Source: Paenibacillus koleovorans NBRC 103111 (GTDB taxonomy: Bacteria; Bacillota; Bacilli; Paenibacillales; NBRC-103111). From it: a stretch of 64,000 nt of DNA. The notes beneath the pieces are model-generated. The model worked only from the letters and a program-made list of their open reading frames with translations, was not told the DNA's origin and did no database searches. The translations under genes and the position numbers were made by a program. The stretch lies in the NCBI RefSeq assembly GCF_004000845.1, contig NZ_BIMA01000013.1:1-64000 (forward strand). Reading direction: 5' to 3'. Positions 19,957 through 29,259 of this stretch are shown in pieces (the stretch's first letter is position 1; each line of letters starts with the position of its first letter).

Positions 19957-20009
19957 ATAAAAAACGCTGTTCCTTGTTCCCGCGTAATAGCGAGGACGAA
20001 GAACAGCGT
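19957..20009 (-). terminator. terminator after the U32 gene
   Basis: A long hairpin pairs ACGCTGTTC (19964-19972) with GAACAGCGT (20001-20009), with further inner pairing. On the minus strand it is followed by TTTTTTATTG. It lies about 115 nt past the U32 stop. Confidence 0.8.
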
Positions 20010-20125
20010 GTGCTTCACGTTCTGTACAAGTCTGCAACTTATAACAAGATTATCAAATTTATATGGAGCCGGCAACCAAGGAACGAATGGTCAACGTTCG
20101 GATAAGAACGCCATCCACAATACAA

Positions 20126-22765
20126 TCACTTCACCAATTGCCCCCGAGTGACCCCGAGCTGGTTCGTCGCCTTCAGCTTGCGCCACACTTGCGTGCCGCT
20201 GATGTCGCCGGACAAAGCGCGGCTGTACAGGTCGATCACCTCGCGCACCTTGGCGCCGGTCTCCTCGAGGAACTCGATGCGGTATGCTCGCACGCCGAGC
20301 TCGATGAAGTTGCTCAAGTATTCGGCGCCCGATTGCTCGATCGCGTTGTACACCGTGTTGCGGCAGCCTTCGTCAACCCGCACCGGGTGCGTCATGCCGA
20401 CGCGGTCCTGCAGCCCGGCGCGATGCTCCTCGCAAGGGCGGCCGCAGTTCGTGTAGTCGGTGCCTTCGCTCATGAAGGTGCAGTAGACGCAATGCTCGGT
20501 ATGAAACATCGGCAAATGCTGATGCAGCACGACCTCGATCAAACGGTTGTCGGTTCGGCTGAGCAGATCAACCATCTGTTGGATGTTCAGGTCGTAGGAC
20601 GGCGTGATTCGCTTGCAGCCGGCGGCAGCGAACAGGTCGACGGTCTTGTGATTCGTCGCGTTCAGCGAGAAGTCGCCGATCAGCTCCGGCTGGAACTCCT
20701 CGGGTTTGTTCATACGATGCTGCATGAAGTAGTACATTGCGCCGGTATTGCGGACGAGCACCGCGTCCGGACGCAAGTTCAGCAGGTTCCGGAAGTAGCC
20801 GGTCTCCCCCGGCATATGGATGCGCGGTGTGGCGAGAGCGATCCTCTTGCCTGCGGCACGAGCGGCTTCCACGGCCGCCGGGAACTGCTTGATGAACTCG
20901 AAGTCCGCGTAGATCCATGGAACGTCGGTCTGCCCGGCCGCCTGCACTTGCTCGAGGCTGCGGCAGAGCGCGATCAGGTACGGCCCTGCGGCTGCGGCTG
21001 CGGTCGGATCGCCCATCAGCGATGCGGACGCAGCGGCGGCGTCCGAAGCGGATGGCGCAGCGAGCTGGGCTGCGGCGCGAGATGCGATGGCCGTCGTCCC
21101 CGGCTCCGACGCGCCTGTCCATGCGTCCGCGTACACGTCGACCGGACGCTTCACATAAGGCCGCGGACTGCGGCGCGCGGCCTCCAGCTCGGCGGCCGCC
21201 AGGCGGCGCATCTGGTTGAGCTCGCGCATCGGGACGATCAGCTCGCCCTGCAGCTGCACGTCCAGCTCCACGAGCTCGAACACAGTGCCGCCCAAGCGGC
21301 CGAACTGCTCTTCGAACAGCGTCCGGTCCATCGGACGCTTCTCCGCTTGCACGAGCGCGAGCTCGGATTCGACCGCAACGGTGTGGCCGGTCTCGAGGTC
21401 GGTCCACCACGACTTCAGCGGATGGCCGAGCGCTCCGACAACCTTGACCTTCACCGGGAACACCCGGTAAGGCTTGTCGGTCTCGAACGTCTGGCGCAGC
21501 CGCTTGTCGAGCGCCGGATCGCTCGTCTTCCAGATGCGGTCGCCGACGTGCACCCGCTTCAGGTCGACGTCGTTCCGCCCTGGCACGATCTCGATCAGGC
21601 CGCCCGCCGCTTCGCCTTCCAGCTTCACACCCTTGCGGCGCACGTCATAGACGCGGCCGCCCTCTTCCTTGCGCGTCGGATCGCCCGCATCGAACACGAT
21701 GCCGTCGCCGCGCTTGAGCGGCGCCTCGAGCTCGCACACGACGCCGTCGCGCAGAATCTGCTTCACCCGGCCGAGGAACACGCCGCGGCTCTTCGGGAAC
21801 GTCCCCTCGACGAGCTGCTTGTTGTTCGTGCCTTTCAGGAAGCCGTACGAGAAGCCCCGAGAGAAGCTTTGCTCCAGCTCGCGCAATTCTTCCTTGCTCG
21901 GCTTCGGATCGCGGCCTTCGAAATAAGCGTCGATCGCCTTGCGATACTTGCCGACCACATTCGCCACATATTCCGGCGATTTCAGTCGCCCTTCGATTTT
22001 GAACGACGTAACCCCCGCCTCGATCAGCTCCGGCACCAGCTCCAACGCAGCCAAGTCTTTCGGCGACAACAGGTAGGCCACGTCCCCCATCGGCTTCTGC
22101 TCGCCGTCTACGATCAGATCGTAAGGCAACCGGCAAGCCTGCGCACACTCGCCACGGTTCGCGGAGCGGCCGCCCCACATTTCCGACGTCAAGCATTGCC
22201 CCGAATAGGACACGCACAGCGCCCCATGCACGAACACTTCCATCGGGAGCTTCGCCTGATCGCCGATCTGCTTGATTTGCTTCAAATTATTTTCCCGGCC
22301 CAACACGACCCGCTCGATATCGAAAGGCTTCGTGAACTCGACCGCCTCCGGCGACGTAATCGTCATCTGCGTGGAGCCATGGATCGGGAAATCCGGCGAA
22401 ATCTCGCGAATCAGCTTCACCAGCCCCAAATCCTGCACAATCACGGCGTCTACTCCTGCGTCGATGCAAGCCTCGATCAGCCGTTTGGCGTCGTTCAGCT
22501 CCTCTTCGAATACGAGAATATTGAACGTCACGAATCCTTTTACCCCGTACAGGTGCAAGAATGACATCACGTCCGGCAGCTCGTCCATCGTAAAGTTGTG
22601 CGCCCTCACCCGAGCATTGAACTTGTCCACGCCGAAAAAGATCGCATCCGCTCCGTTGGCCACCGCCGCCCGCATGCAATCCCAGTCGCCTGCCGGCGCT
22701 AGAAGCTCTATATCCGATTTGCGCAGTTTCCGCACTTGCTCACTCACTGTTTTCCTAGCCTCCAT
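20126..22765 (-). CDS. U32 family 'peptidase' with DUF3656, RlhA-like
   Basis: The 879-residue protein begins with a U32 TIM-barrel domain (ELLAPAGDWDCMRAAVANGA; KGFVTFNILV; GSTQMTITSPEAVEF) and the cysteine-bearing SGQCLTSEMWGGRSANRGEC...CRLPYD. A DUF3656/collagenase-like middle follows, then an Ala-rich linker and a second U32-like half with HCVYCTFMSEGTDYTNCGRPC. Characterised relatives RlhA and TrhP hydroxylate C2501 of 23S rRNA or U34 of tRNA rather than acting as proteases; this size and cysteine pattern are RlhA-like. ATG 22765 has AAGGAAG at about 10 nt. Single-gene unit. Confidence 0.85.
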   Translation of the reverse strand: MEARKTVSEQVRKLRKSDIELLAPAGDWDCMRAAVANGADAIFFGVDKFNARVRAHNFTMDELPDVMSFLHLYGVKGFVTFNILVFEEELNDAKRLIEACIDAGVDAVIVQDLGLVKLIREISPDFPIHGSTQMTITSPEAVEFTKPFDIERVVLGRENNLKQIKQIGDQAKLPMEVFVHGALCVSYSGQCLTSEMWGGRSANRGECAQACRLPYDLIVDGEQKPMGDVAYLLSPKDLAALELVPELIEAGVTSFKIEGRLKSPEYVANVVGKYRKAIDAYFEGRDPKPSKEELRELEQSFSRGFSYGFLKGTNNKQLVEGTFPKSRGVFLGRVKQILRDGVVCELEAPLKRGDGIVFDAGDPTRKEEGGRVYDVRRKGVKLEGEAAGGLIEIVPGRNDVDLKRVHVGDRIWKTSDPALDKRLRQTFETDKPYRVFPVKVKVVGALGHPLKSWWTDLETGHTVAVESELALVQAEKRPMDRTLFEEQFGRLGGTVFELVELDVQLQGELIVPMRELNQMRRLAAAELEAARRSPRPYVKRPVDVYADAWTGASEPGTTAIASRAAAQLAAPSASDAAAASASLMGDPTAAAAAGPYLIALCRSLEQVQAAGQTDVPWIYADFEFIKQFPAAVEAARAAGKRIALATPRIHMPGETGYFRNLLNLRPDAVLVRNTGAMYYFMQHRMNKPEEFQPELIGDFSLNATNHKTVDLFAAAGCKRITPSYDLNIQQMVDLLSRTDNRLIEVVLHQHLPMFHTEHCVYCTFMSEGTDYTNCGRPCEEHRAGLQDRVGMTHPVRVDEGCRNTVYNAIEQSGAEYLSNFIELGVRAYRIEFLEETGAKVREVIDLYSRALSGDISGTQVWRKLKATNQLGVTRGQLVK

Positions 22766-22889
22766 ACGTTCATCTTCCTTTTTCTTATATATAAGTGTAC
22801 CAGAAACGGGGGCCAAATAGCCATTTGCCGCCTATTTCCGCCGAAAACCTGCCAAGTGTTGACAAAATTCCGCGTTCTCCCGTCAAAGA

Positions 22890-22918
22890 TTAACAAAAAA
22901 CGAGCCGAATGGTATAAT
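22890..22918 (+). promoter_or_regulatory. promoter of the Dlt-like cassette
   Basis: TTAACA (22890-22895), 17-nt spacer, perfect TATAAT (22913-22918), about 48 nt before the TTG start at 22967. Confidence 0.75.
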
Positions 22919-22966
22919 GTCCGTATGCTAAACTCATAATTTCCTGATAGAAGCGGGGACTTTCAT

Positions 22967-25900
22967 TTGCGATTCGCCAAGCAAGCGGCCTGGCTCGTAA
23001 GCATCCTGCTGATTGCTTCCTGCCTTGTGTTGGTATTCGCGCAGAAGGAGGAGCACGTCCGATTGCTCTACGCAACCGGTAGCAGTGCCGATTACGACCG
23101 CGCCGCTTATCTAAATTACGAACAGTCGTTGGTTGCCAATCTGAAGCTATCCCGGTCACCGCTCGGAGGGCTGAATGCCGCCAAGCTGCAAGCTTATGAT
23201 GCGGTAGTGCTGGATCCTTCTTTGAAAAAAAGCCCGACCTTGCCAGCCGATCTCGAGAAGCTTCGCCTTTATGTGGAGCAGGGCGGCCATATTCTAGTAG
23301 ACGAAGGCTTGATCGACGTCATTCCGGCAGACTTGTTAGGCGGCACGGTCGATCCTGAGCTGTCGGTCGTCGGCAAGCCGGTCTTCGCCTATCCGTCGGT
23401 GGACGAGCATCTGAAGACCATGCAGGAATTGATTCAACGGTTTGCGGACGGGTTTGTCCAGACGGTGTATACCGTCGGTTTCAAGATAGACAATTACATG
23501 CCCGGCTACAAATGGGGCCGCTCACTGACCGTGACGACGGCGGAGCCGATCGTGCTGCTGCAGGACCGCCCTATCGTGACGCTGAATCGCTATGGCACAG
23601 GGACGGTGCTTACGGCAACCGCCTTCGTGCCGAACCGGTACTTCATCACCGGCTTCGACTTGCAAAGCGGCATGGACCCGACGCAGGGATTTGCGAAGCG
23701 TGTGGAGGATCATAACAAAAATGTAGGCCAGTCGACAAAAGCCAATTACTTTGATTTTAAGACCGGCTTGCCGTTGCAGCCCTTCTTCAATTTCTCCTTT
23801 GCGACGGTCAATCATTTGTTCCGCAGCGAATATGCTTCCTTCGTCTCCAAGGAGACGCACGGCTACAGCGTGAAGCGCGTATATGGCCCTTACGGCCGTC
23901 CTGCGATGGCGTTCCAGAACCATTTCGAGGCGTTGCCCGCTTTCGAGAAGCAAGAGGGGATCAAGTGGGCGGAGCTGCTCAAGCAGTATAATGAGATTCC
24001 GTCATTCTCTTTGGTTCGCTCTTCGTTCGAGTGGTGGAAATGGACGGAAGGCGTCGTTGTCCATCTGAACACCGGGACGACGGCCAAGCCGGAGTTCGTC
24101 GGGGAGTTCCCGAACTCGTTCTACTCCAGCGGGACGCATCTGCTGGCAGGAGACGGTCTTCTGTATCAAGCCGATTATCCTAAAGAAGGCATTCAGCTCG
24201 CAGAGAAGCTGGCGCTAGCTTACCGCGCTTATCCGACATTCGCCGACCTCGATGGGGACGGTCGGATGGATCTGATCATCGGCAGCGGCGACGGCAGTGT
24301 CACGTGGTACCGCAACGTCGGCATGAAGCCGTCGACGCAGCAGGTGCCGTCCGGGCTCACGTACCCGGACGCCTTCGCGCCGGGCGAGCCCGTGCGTGCC
24401 GCCACGGGCGCCGGTGGCAGCTTAGAGCCGCTGCGGCTCGCCAAGTATCCGACCGTGGCCGATGAGGACCTCGACGACGACAAAATAGCCAACGACCTTA
24501 TCTTCAGTGTGACCGTTGCAGCGGCGGACCTCAACGGCGACGGTCTCGCTGATCTCGTCCTCGGCGGCGCTAACGGGAGTGTGCTCGCGGCACTGCAGCG
24601 ACCTGGCGGCACCTTCGCCGCCCCGGTCGCGCTCACGTCCGGCGCAGGCACGCCGATCGTCGCCGCAGCGGGGCACGCCGCTCCCGCCATCGGCGACGTG
24701 AACGGCGATGGAGTCGCCGACCTCGTCGTCGGCGACAAGAGCGGCCGCGTGACGCTGTACCGCGGCATCAAGGGCCAGCCGCTCCGCTTCGAGAGCGGCA
24801 GCACGCTGTTCACGCTTGAGAAGGCCAAGTACGCCGCTCCGTCCATTCGCGACATGAACGGCGACGGCAAAGCCGATCTCGTCGTCGGCAACAGCGAGGG
24901 CGACTTGCTGGTCTACACGCAGCCGGCCGCAACGGAATCAAGCTGGAGCTTTACCGGCACGATCAATGGCCAGACGAACAACCAGATGGGGACGAAAGCG
25001 CTCGTCGGCGGCCAATACTCGGTTCCCGTCTGGTATGACTTGAACCATGACGGCAAGGAAGACCTGATCGTCGGCCAAGTCGAATACAGCAAGCCAGTTA
25101 CGATCGACGATCCGAAATTCCCTTACAAGCAGCAGTTGACGGACTTTATTGCTTATTTGAACCAGAACAAGCTCGAGCTGTACCCTCACTTGTACTTCCA
25201 GAACTTCCTGACCGCCGAGCAGGAGAAGGCGGAGATCGCCCTGCACCGCCAGGCGTTCGAGAAGCTCGGCATCCCTTGGACGATGACCGGGACAAACCAG
25301 CATACGTGGCGCATCGGCAATCTGGACCGCCTGCAGACGCTGCGCAACGAGAATGAAGCCGACCTGTGGTTCAACTTCGGGTTCAAGCCTTCTCACGATC
25401 CGTTCGAGCCGCAATGGGGGCAGGATTATATGTGGGGCTTCCCGTTCCTGCTGGACGATGATGCCTTGAAGCACCCGATGCTGCTGCATACGCCGGGGAT
25501 GAAGATGGATTACAAGAACGGCAAATTTACAACAAACGCTAACTTGTACTACGATTTCGCGGAGCTTGATCTACCTATCACTTATTTCGAACACATCGAA
25601 TATCAAGACACACCGATCGAAGCACCAAGGATGATTTATAACACCGCCTTCGCCCAGTTCTTCGACAAACTGCGCACCGAGTACGATTACAACTTCGTCT
25701 CCGAACCGCAGATGGCCCGCTCCACGCTGGCCTCGATGCTAAGCGAGTACAAAGTGAGCCGCAGCTGGCTCGTCTACTTGCTGGACAAGGCGAAGGACAA
25801 ATTCGGCAGCGGCAAACATCTGTCGCTCACGATCGAAGCGGACAGCCGCAACGTTCCGGCCGTTCTGGCGCTGGAATACCGCGATGCGGTAGGCGTCGTG

Positions 25901-26257
25901 TTCGAGCCTGGGAAAGCCTACGCCAACCTTCCGTTCCATACGGACTCCGACATCGTCACGAAGAAGGACAATCGCTTGTATGTCGGCCTTCAAGGCAAGA
26001 CGAAAATCGCCGTGGCGTGGAAAGAGCAGCCGATGCAGATCTTGCGCGTCAATGTGCCGGTGGATATCGAGAAGGCCGACCGCTACTGGACGATCGCGCT
26101 GAATTCGGACGGCATGCAGCAGATCAAGCTGTTCAGCCCGCACCCCCTCCGGATCGAAGGAGCCGACCTCAAGATAGACGCCTTCGAAGCGGAGCATAAT
26201 TACATTTATACGGTCACGCATTTCGGCAGCAAAACGACGATCAAGGCCACATGGTAG
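22967..26257 (+). CDS. secreted FG-GAP/VCBS repeat protein, first gene of the Dlt-like cassette
   Basis: The 1096-residue protein starts at TTG with a signal peptide or anchor (AAWLVSILLIASCLVLVFA). An N-terminal domain resembles a glutamine-amidotransferase-like Rossmann fold (LQAYDAVVLDPSL, LRLYVEQGGHILVDEG). Residues about 427-705 carry five FG-GAP/VCBS repeats with calcium-binding loops: DLDGDGRMDLIIG, DLNGDGLADLVLG, DVNGDGVADLVVG, DMNGDGKADLVVG, DLNHDGKEDLIVG. These likely form a beta-propeller. The C-terminal 380 residues are unassigned and rich in aromatics (FNFGFKPSHDPFEPQWGQDY), plausibly carbohydrate-active. The carrier-protein gene follows at 43 nt, so it may bind or process the polymer that the cassette modifies. 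Confidence 0.75.
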   Translation: MRFAKQAAWLVSILLIASCLVLVFAQKEEHVRLLYATGSSADYDRAAYLNYEQSLVANLKLSRSPLGGLNAAKLQAYDAVVLDPSLKKSPTLPADLEKLRLYVEQGGHILVDEGLIDVIPADLLGGTVDPELSVVGKPVFAYPSVDEHLKTMQELIQRFADGFVQTVYTVGFKIDNYMPGYKWGRSLTVTTAEPIVLLQDRPIVTLNRYGTGTVLTATAFVPNRYFITGFDLQSGMDPTQGFAKRVEDHNKNVGQSTKANYFDFKTGLPLQPFFNFSFATVNHLFRSEYASFVSKETHGYSVKRVYGPYGRPAMAFQNHFEALPAFEKQEGIKWAELLKQYNEIPSFSLVRSSFEWWKWTEGVVVHLNTGTTAKPEFVGEFPNSFYSSGTHLLAGDGLLYQADYPKEGIQLAEKLALAYRAYPTFADLDGDGRMDLIIGSGDGSVTWYRNVGMKPSTQQVPSGLTYPDAFAPGEPVRAATGAGGSLEPLRLAKYPTVADEDLDDDKIANDLIFSVTVAAADLNGDGLADLVLGGANGSVLAALQRPGGTFAAPVALTSGAGTPIVAAAGHAAPAIGDVNGDGVADLVVGDKSGRVTLYRGIKGQPLRFESGSTLFTLEKAKYAAPSIRDMNGDGKADLVVGNSEGDLLVYTQPAATESSWSFTGTINGQTNNQMGTKALVGGQYSVPVWYDLNHDGKEDLIVGQVEYSKPVTIDDPKFPYKQQLTDFIAYLNQNKLELYPHLYFQNFLTAEQEKAEIALHRQAFEKLGIPWTMTGTNQHTWRIGNLDRLQTLRNENEADLWFNFGFKPSHDPFEPQWGQDYMWGFPFLLDDDALKHPMLLHTPGMKMDYKNGKFTTNANLYYDFAELDLPITYFEHIEYQDTPIEAPRMIYNTAFAQFFDKLRTEYDYNFVSEPQMARSTLASMLSEYKVSRSWLVYLLDKAKDKFGSGKHLSLTIEADSRNVPAVLALEYRDAVGVVFEPGKAYANLPFHTDSDIVTKKDNRLYVGLQGKTKIAVAWKEQPMQILRVNVPVDIEKADRYWTIALNSDGMQQIKLFSPHPLRIEGADLKIDAFEAEHNYIYTVTHFGSKTTIKATW

Positions 26258-26300
26258 CATGGGGCCTTGACGCTGTACTATGGAAGGACGGTAGAACCTC

Positions 26301-26552
26301 ATGGAACAAATCGCACAAGAGTTGGAGCAGCACATTCGCACCCGTTACGAGATCGAATCGGATGACAGCGACTTTACGCCGGATGTCCATCTGTTCGACT
26401 ACGGCTACATCGATTCGATCGGCGCCACCGCGCTGATTGCCCATATGGAGAAAACTTATGGCATCCAAGTGACGAACCAGGATTTGATGCTGTATCCGCT
26501 TAACACGATTCGAGAGATCGCAGAATTTGTCGCGAAAAAAACGGGGAGGTAA
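26301..26552 (+). CDS. acyl (aminoacyl) carrier protein
   Basis: An 83-residue carrier protein with the 4'-phosphopantetheine serine in YIDSIGA (Ser39), preceded by acidic DVHLFDYG and followed by the helix-III region NTIREIAEFVAKK. Length and motif match DltC-type carriers. Six nt before the ligase gene and downstream of the FG-GAP gene, it should be the acceptor of the amino acid activated by that ligase. A phosphopantetheinyl transferase must come from elsewhere. Confidence 0.92.
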   Translation: MEQIAQELEQHIRTRYEIESDDSDFTPDVHLFDYGYIDSIGATALIAHMEKTYGIQVTNQDLMLYPLNTIREIAEFVAKKTGR

Positions 26553-26557
26553 GCACC

Positions 26558-27793
26558 ATGAGCACGAGTATGAGCGGCCCATCGGAAACCGCACCTCCCG
26601 TCGTCTGCGTCATTTCTCTCGAACGCCTCGATCCGAACCAGCACGGCCAGGTGAAATACGCTTCCTCCTTTGTAGATGAGCATATTGACCGTATTTGGCT
26701 GGAAGGAACGAATTTGTACGTTGAGCATCGCTCCCCCGCCGGCAATGAGCGGATCGTCAGTCAGGTTGAGCGGCTGATCGAGCGTTTCTCGAAGGGCGAC
26801 TTCGGCTTCAAGGAGCACATCCTCTACGAACGCCACGGCGCTATGCCATACAAAGGCGATATCATCGCCGAGCTCGTGCAGTCTAAGACGATCAAGGTGC
26901 TTGATCCGGGTTTGTTTTTGTTCCGCGAGCCGTTTTCGAGCTTGATGCGCTTCTTCGACTATTCGTTCGTGACGAAGGTAGCCTCCGCGTTCGGAGCGAA
27001 GGAAGAAACGTATCCGGCGATCATCCATTTGACAACGTTGGACAAGACGAACCATTTCACTTCGTTTCCGGAGCATCTGCATTTCCTCTCGCACCTGCGG
27101 GACGATCTGGACGTCATCGAATCGTTCTCCCAATCGATCCGCGAGGCAGGCGGCTGGAAGCCGGAAGCCCCGCTCGACCTGAACCGCAACATGCCGAAGC
27201 CTCGGTATGCGATGAACCCTTCGACCTGCTACCATTGCTATGAAGGATTGCAGGGCGAGACGCTGGAGGGCGACGGCATCATCGCTACGGCGATCGCCAA
27301 GTGCCACCGCTATGAGTCGCATAATCACGGCGACTTCGGCCGTTTGCTTGACTTCAGCATGCGGGAGATCATCTTCGTCGGCAAACCGGAATTCGTCCGG
27401 GAAAACCGGATGAAGGGCGTCGAGCATCTGAAGCAGCTGGCGGAGGAATGGGAGCTGGACTGCGTCATCGAGAATGCGAATGACCCGTTCTTCACGAACG
27501 ACTTCCAGGTAAAAGCCTCCTTCCAGCGCAATCAAGAGATGAAGTACGAGATGCGGCTCACGATCCCGCACATCAACAAATCAATCGCCTGCTCGTCGGT
27601 CAACTTCCACAGTACGGCGTTCGGCTCCGCGTTCGACATCAAGCTGGGCAAACGTCCGGCCACGACCGGCTGCGTTGGCTTCGGCATCGAACGCTGGGTG
27701 TTCGCGTTCCTCGCCCAGTTCGGGCTGGATGAGGCGAACTGGCCGTCGGCGTTCCGTCAGCAGTACCGCGATTGGCAAGCCAAGTCGATCTAG
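26558..27793 (+). CDS. amino acid:[carrier protein] ligase (SerRS-like)
   Basis: The 411-residue protein resembles the atypical seryl-tRNA-synthetase homologues that lack a tRNA-binding arm and load an amino acid, typically glycine or alanine, onto a small carrier protein. Visible are NPSTCYHCYEGLQGETL (C224/C227, candidate zinc ligand), a motif 2-like CHRYESHNHGDFGRLLDFSM (E253 candidate zinc ligand, R262), and a motif 3-like CVGFGIERWVFAFLAQFG (C372 candidate third ligand). GGGGAGG lies 7-8 nt before the ATG. It stands where DltA, an unrelated ANL adenylation enzyme, would be expected. Amino-acid choice cannot be read from sequence. Confidence 0.85.
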   Translation: MSTSMSGPSETAPPVVCVISLERLDPNQHGQVKYASSFVDEHIDRIWLEGTNLYVEHRSPAGNERIVSQVERLIERFSKGDFGFKEHILYERHGAMPYKGDIIAELVQSKTIKVLDPGLFLFREPFSSLMRFFDYSFVTKVASAFGAKEETYPAIIHLTTLDKTNHFTSFPEHLHFLSHLRDDLDVIESFSQSIREAGGWKPEAPLDLNRNMPKPRYAMNPSTCYHCYEGLQGETLEGDGIIATAIAKCHRYESHNHGDFGRLLDFSMREIIFVGKPEFVRENRMKGVEHLKQLAEEWELDCVIENANDPFFTNDFQVKASFQRNQEMKYEMRLTIPHINKSIACSSVNFHSTAFGSAFDIKLGKRPATTGCVGFGIERWVFAFLAQFGLDEANWPSAFRQQYRDWQAKSI

Positions 27794-27806
27794 AAGTTAG
27801 TTTCGT

Positions 27807-28003
27807 GAAAATAGCTTTGTGAAATCACCTTATTTCGCTCAGACCGCTCGGATTGTGACGAATAGCGTTATGGCGTCACCTTATTTCGGCGAAATCGACT
27901 CCCATCGCGGTGTTTCGGCTGAAATAGCGTTATGCCTGCACCTTATTTTTGCGTGAACCCTGGTTTCCGGCGAAATAGAGATATCGCATCACCTTATTTT
28001 TTG
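27807..28003. repeat. intergenic repeat array inside the Dlt-like cassette (four copies)
   Basis: Four roughly 32-bp copies at 27807, 27859, 27921 and 27971 share GAAATAGCGTTATG, a few variable bases, then CACCTTATTTCGGC. The ends (GAAATA/TATTTC) are inverted. Linkers are 18-30 bp. They fill the 227 bp between the ligase and DltD-like genes. No U-tracted hairpin is present, so read-through is possible. Confidence 0.85.
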
Positions 28004-28020
28004 AGAGAGTTGATAAAACG

Positions 28021-29259
28021 ATGGCCGCAAATCCGCACGGCGACAACGGCAACAGCCGCGACAACCGCATAGCTTCAACGCCTGCGTACCAGGCCGATGC
28101 CGGGATCGGTGCAGGCGGCGACAATGGTGGCAGCAATAGCGGTACTGTCGGCTCCGGCGGCGATGCAGGCAGTGCCCCGCTTGGGCCGCGCAGCCAGCGA
28201 GGCGGTTCGCTCAAGCCAGGCGGTTCGCTCAAGCCAGGCGGAAGCTCCAGCGTCGGATCCGGCCCCGGCTCCAGCGGTGGCTCCAGCAACGGAACTGGCA
28301 TTGCCGGCACCGGCGGCTCAGCCCCTTCCGGCGGCCGCAACTGGAAGGCGCTCCGTGCCAACAGCTTCATCCTGCTGCTGCTAGCCGCCTTTGTACTGGT
28401 CGATCTCCTCGTCTCCCAGTGGGACCCGATGTCGTCCTCGCGCCGTTTTTACAAAAACGACTTCACCAAAACGCTTTACCATCATCAGTGGGATCGGTCC
28501 GGTCCCGTTTTTTTTGGCAACTCGGCGGTTACGGGGGCTTACATCGAGGAGCAGGCGCAAGTGCCTTTGGTGGAGATGGGAATGTCCTACGGCAAACTGA
28601 CCGACTTGAAAGCGATCCTCCAGCAAGGGCTGTATGACTTCGAGGACCAGCTCGTCATCGGCATTGATGCGCACACGATGCTTGATCAGCTCACGACGGA
28701 CCCGACTTACCAGTGGTTTAAGCGGCCGTACCAGCCTTACGTCTACTTCTATCGAGATTATTTCAAAGATTCCGGCAAGGAGTTGGTGCGGAACGCCTGG
28801 AAGGGCGCGAAGCGCGGGGAGCTCGATTTGCATACGTACGAGCCGCGTTGGATCGATAAGGAGCTGTATTTCGGCCCCAGCAAGCCGGAAGACCTTAAGG
28901 CCGACTATGAGCGCTACGAGAAGCTATTCAACTGGATGACGCTGGATGACTTGAAGGACAACTTGGAGGCGCTCGAGTGGGTGATCACGCACGCCCGTGA
29001 ACAAGCTCTCCCGCTCAAGCTCATCCTGATGCCGCTCAATCCGGACCCGGCCTATCCGCCGCCCGGCTATTGGAAGCCTCTGAAGGAGCTCGTGCAGCAG
29101 CTCGCCCAGTCCGCCGATATACCGCTTCTGGACGTCTCCGACCGCTACAAGCCCGATTTGTTCCATGATCTCGTGCACTTGAACCGCGAGGTCGGCGCGC
29201 CTACATTTACCCGGGAGGTGGACGCATGGATCCGGTCTTTCGCAAGCTCCTCGAAGTAA
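28021..29259 (+). CDS. DltD-like membrane-anchored SGNH acyltransferase
   Basis: A 412-residue protein with an unusual 105-residue Gly/Ser/Ala-rich N-terminus (repeat GGSLKPGGSLKPGG), one membrane helix (SFILLLLAAFVLVDLLVSQW, about 114-134) and an outer SGNH domain. The nucleophile motif is FFGNSAVTG (Ser168) and the DxxH block is D383-LV-H386. This is the topology of DltD, which takes the acyl group from the microprotein and passes it to the polymer. A ribosome site is weak (GAGAG), but no start between residues 80 and the helix exists. Its end overlaps the microprotein gene by 34 nt. Confidence 0.82.
   Translation: MAANPHGDNGNSRDNRIASTPAYQADAGIGAGGDNGGSNSGTVGSGGDAGSAPLGPRSQRGGSLKPGGSLKPGGSSSVGSGPGSSGGSSNGTGIAGTGGSAPSGGRNWKALRANSFILLLLAAFVLVDLLVSQWDPMSSSRRFYKNDFTKTLYHHQWDRSGPVFFGNSAVTGAYIEEQAQVPLVEMGMSYGKLTDLKAILQQGLYDFEDQLVIGIDAHTMLDQLTTDPTYQWFKRPYQPYVYFYRDYFKDSGKELVRNAWKGAKRGELDLHTYEPRWIDKELYFGPSKPEDLKADYERYEKLFNWMTLDDLKDNLEALEWVITHAREQALPLKLILMPLNPDPAYPPPGYWKPLKELVQQLAQSADIPLLDVSDRYKPDLFHDLVHLNREVGAPTFTREVDAWIRSFASSSK

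Noticed and set aside
20063-22564. Plus-strand frame of 833 codons
   Set aside because: Antisense shadow of the U32 gene, which has clear conserved motifs.
27807-28003. CRISPR array or attenuator
   Set aside because: Only four diverged copies, no leader or cas genes, and no hairpin with a T run.
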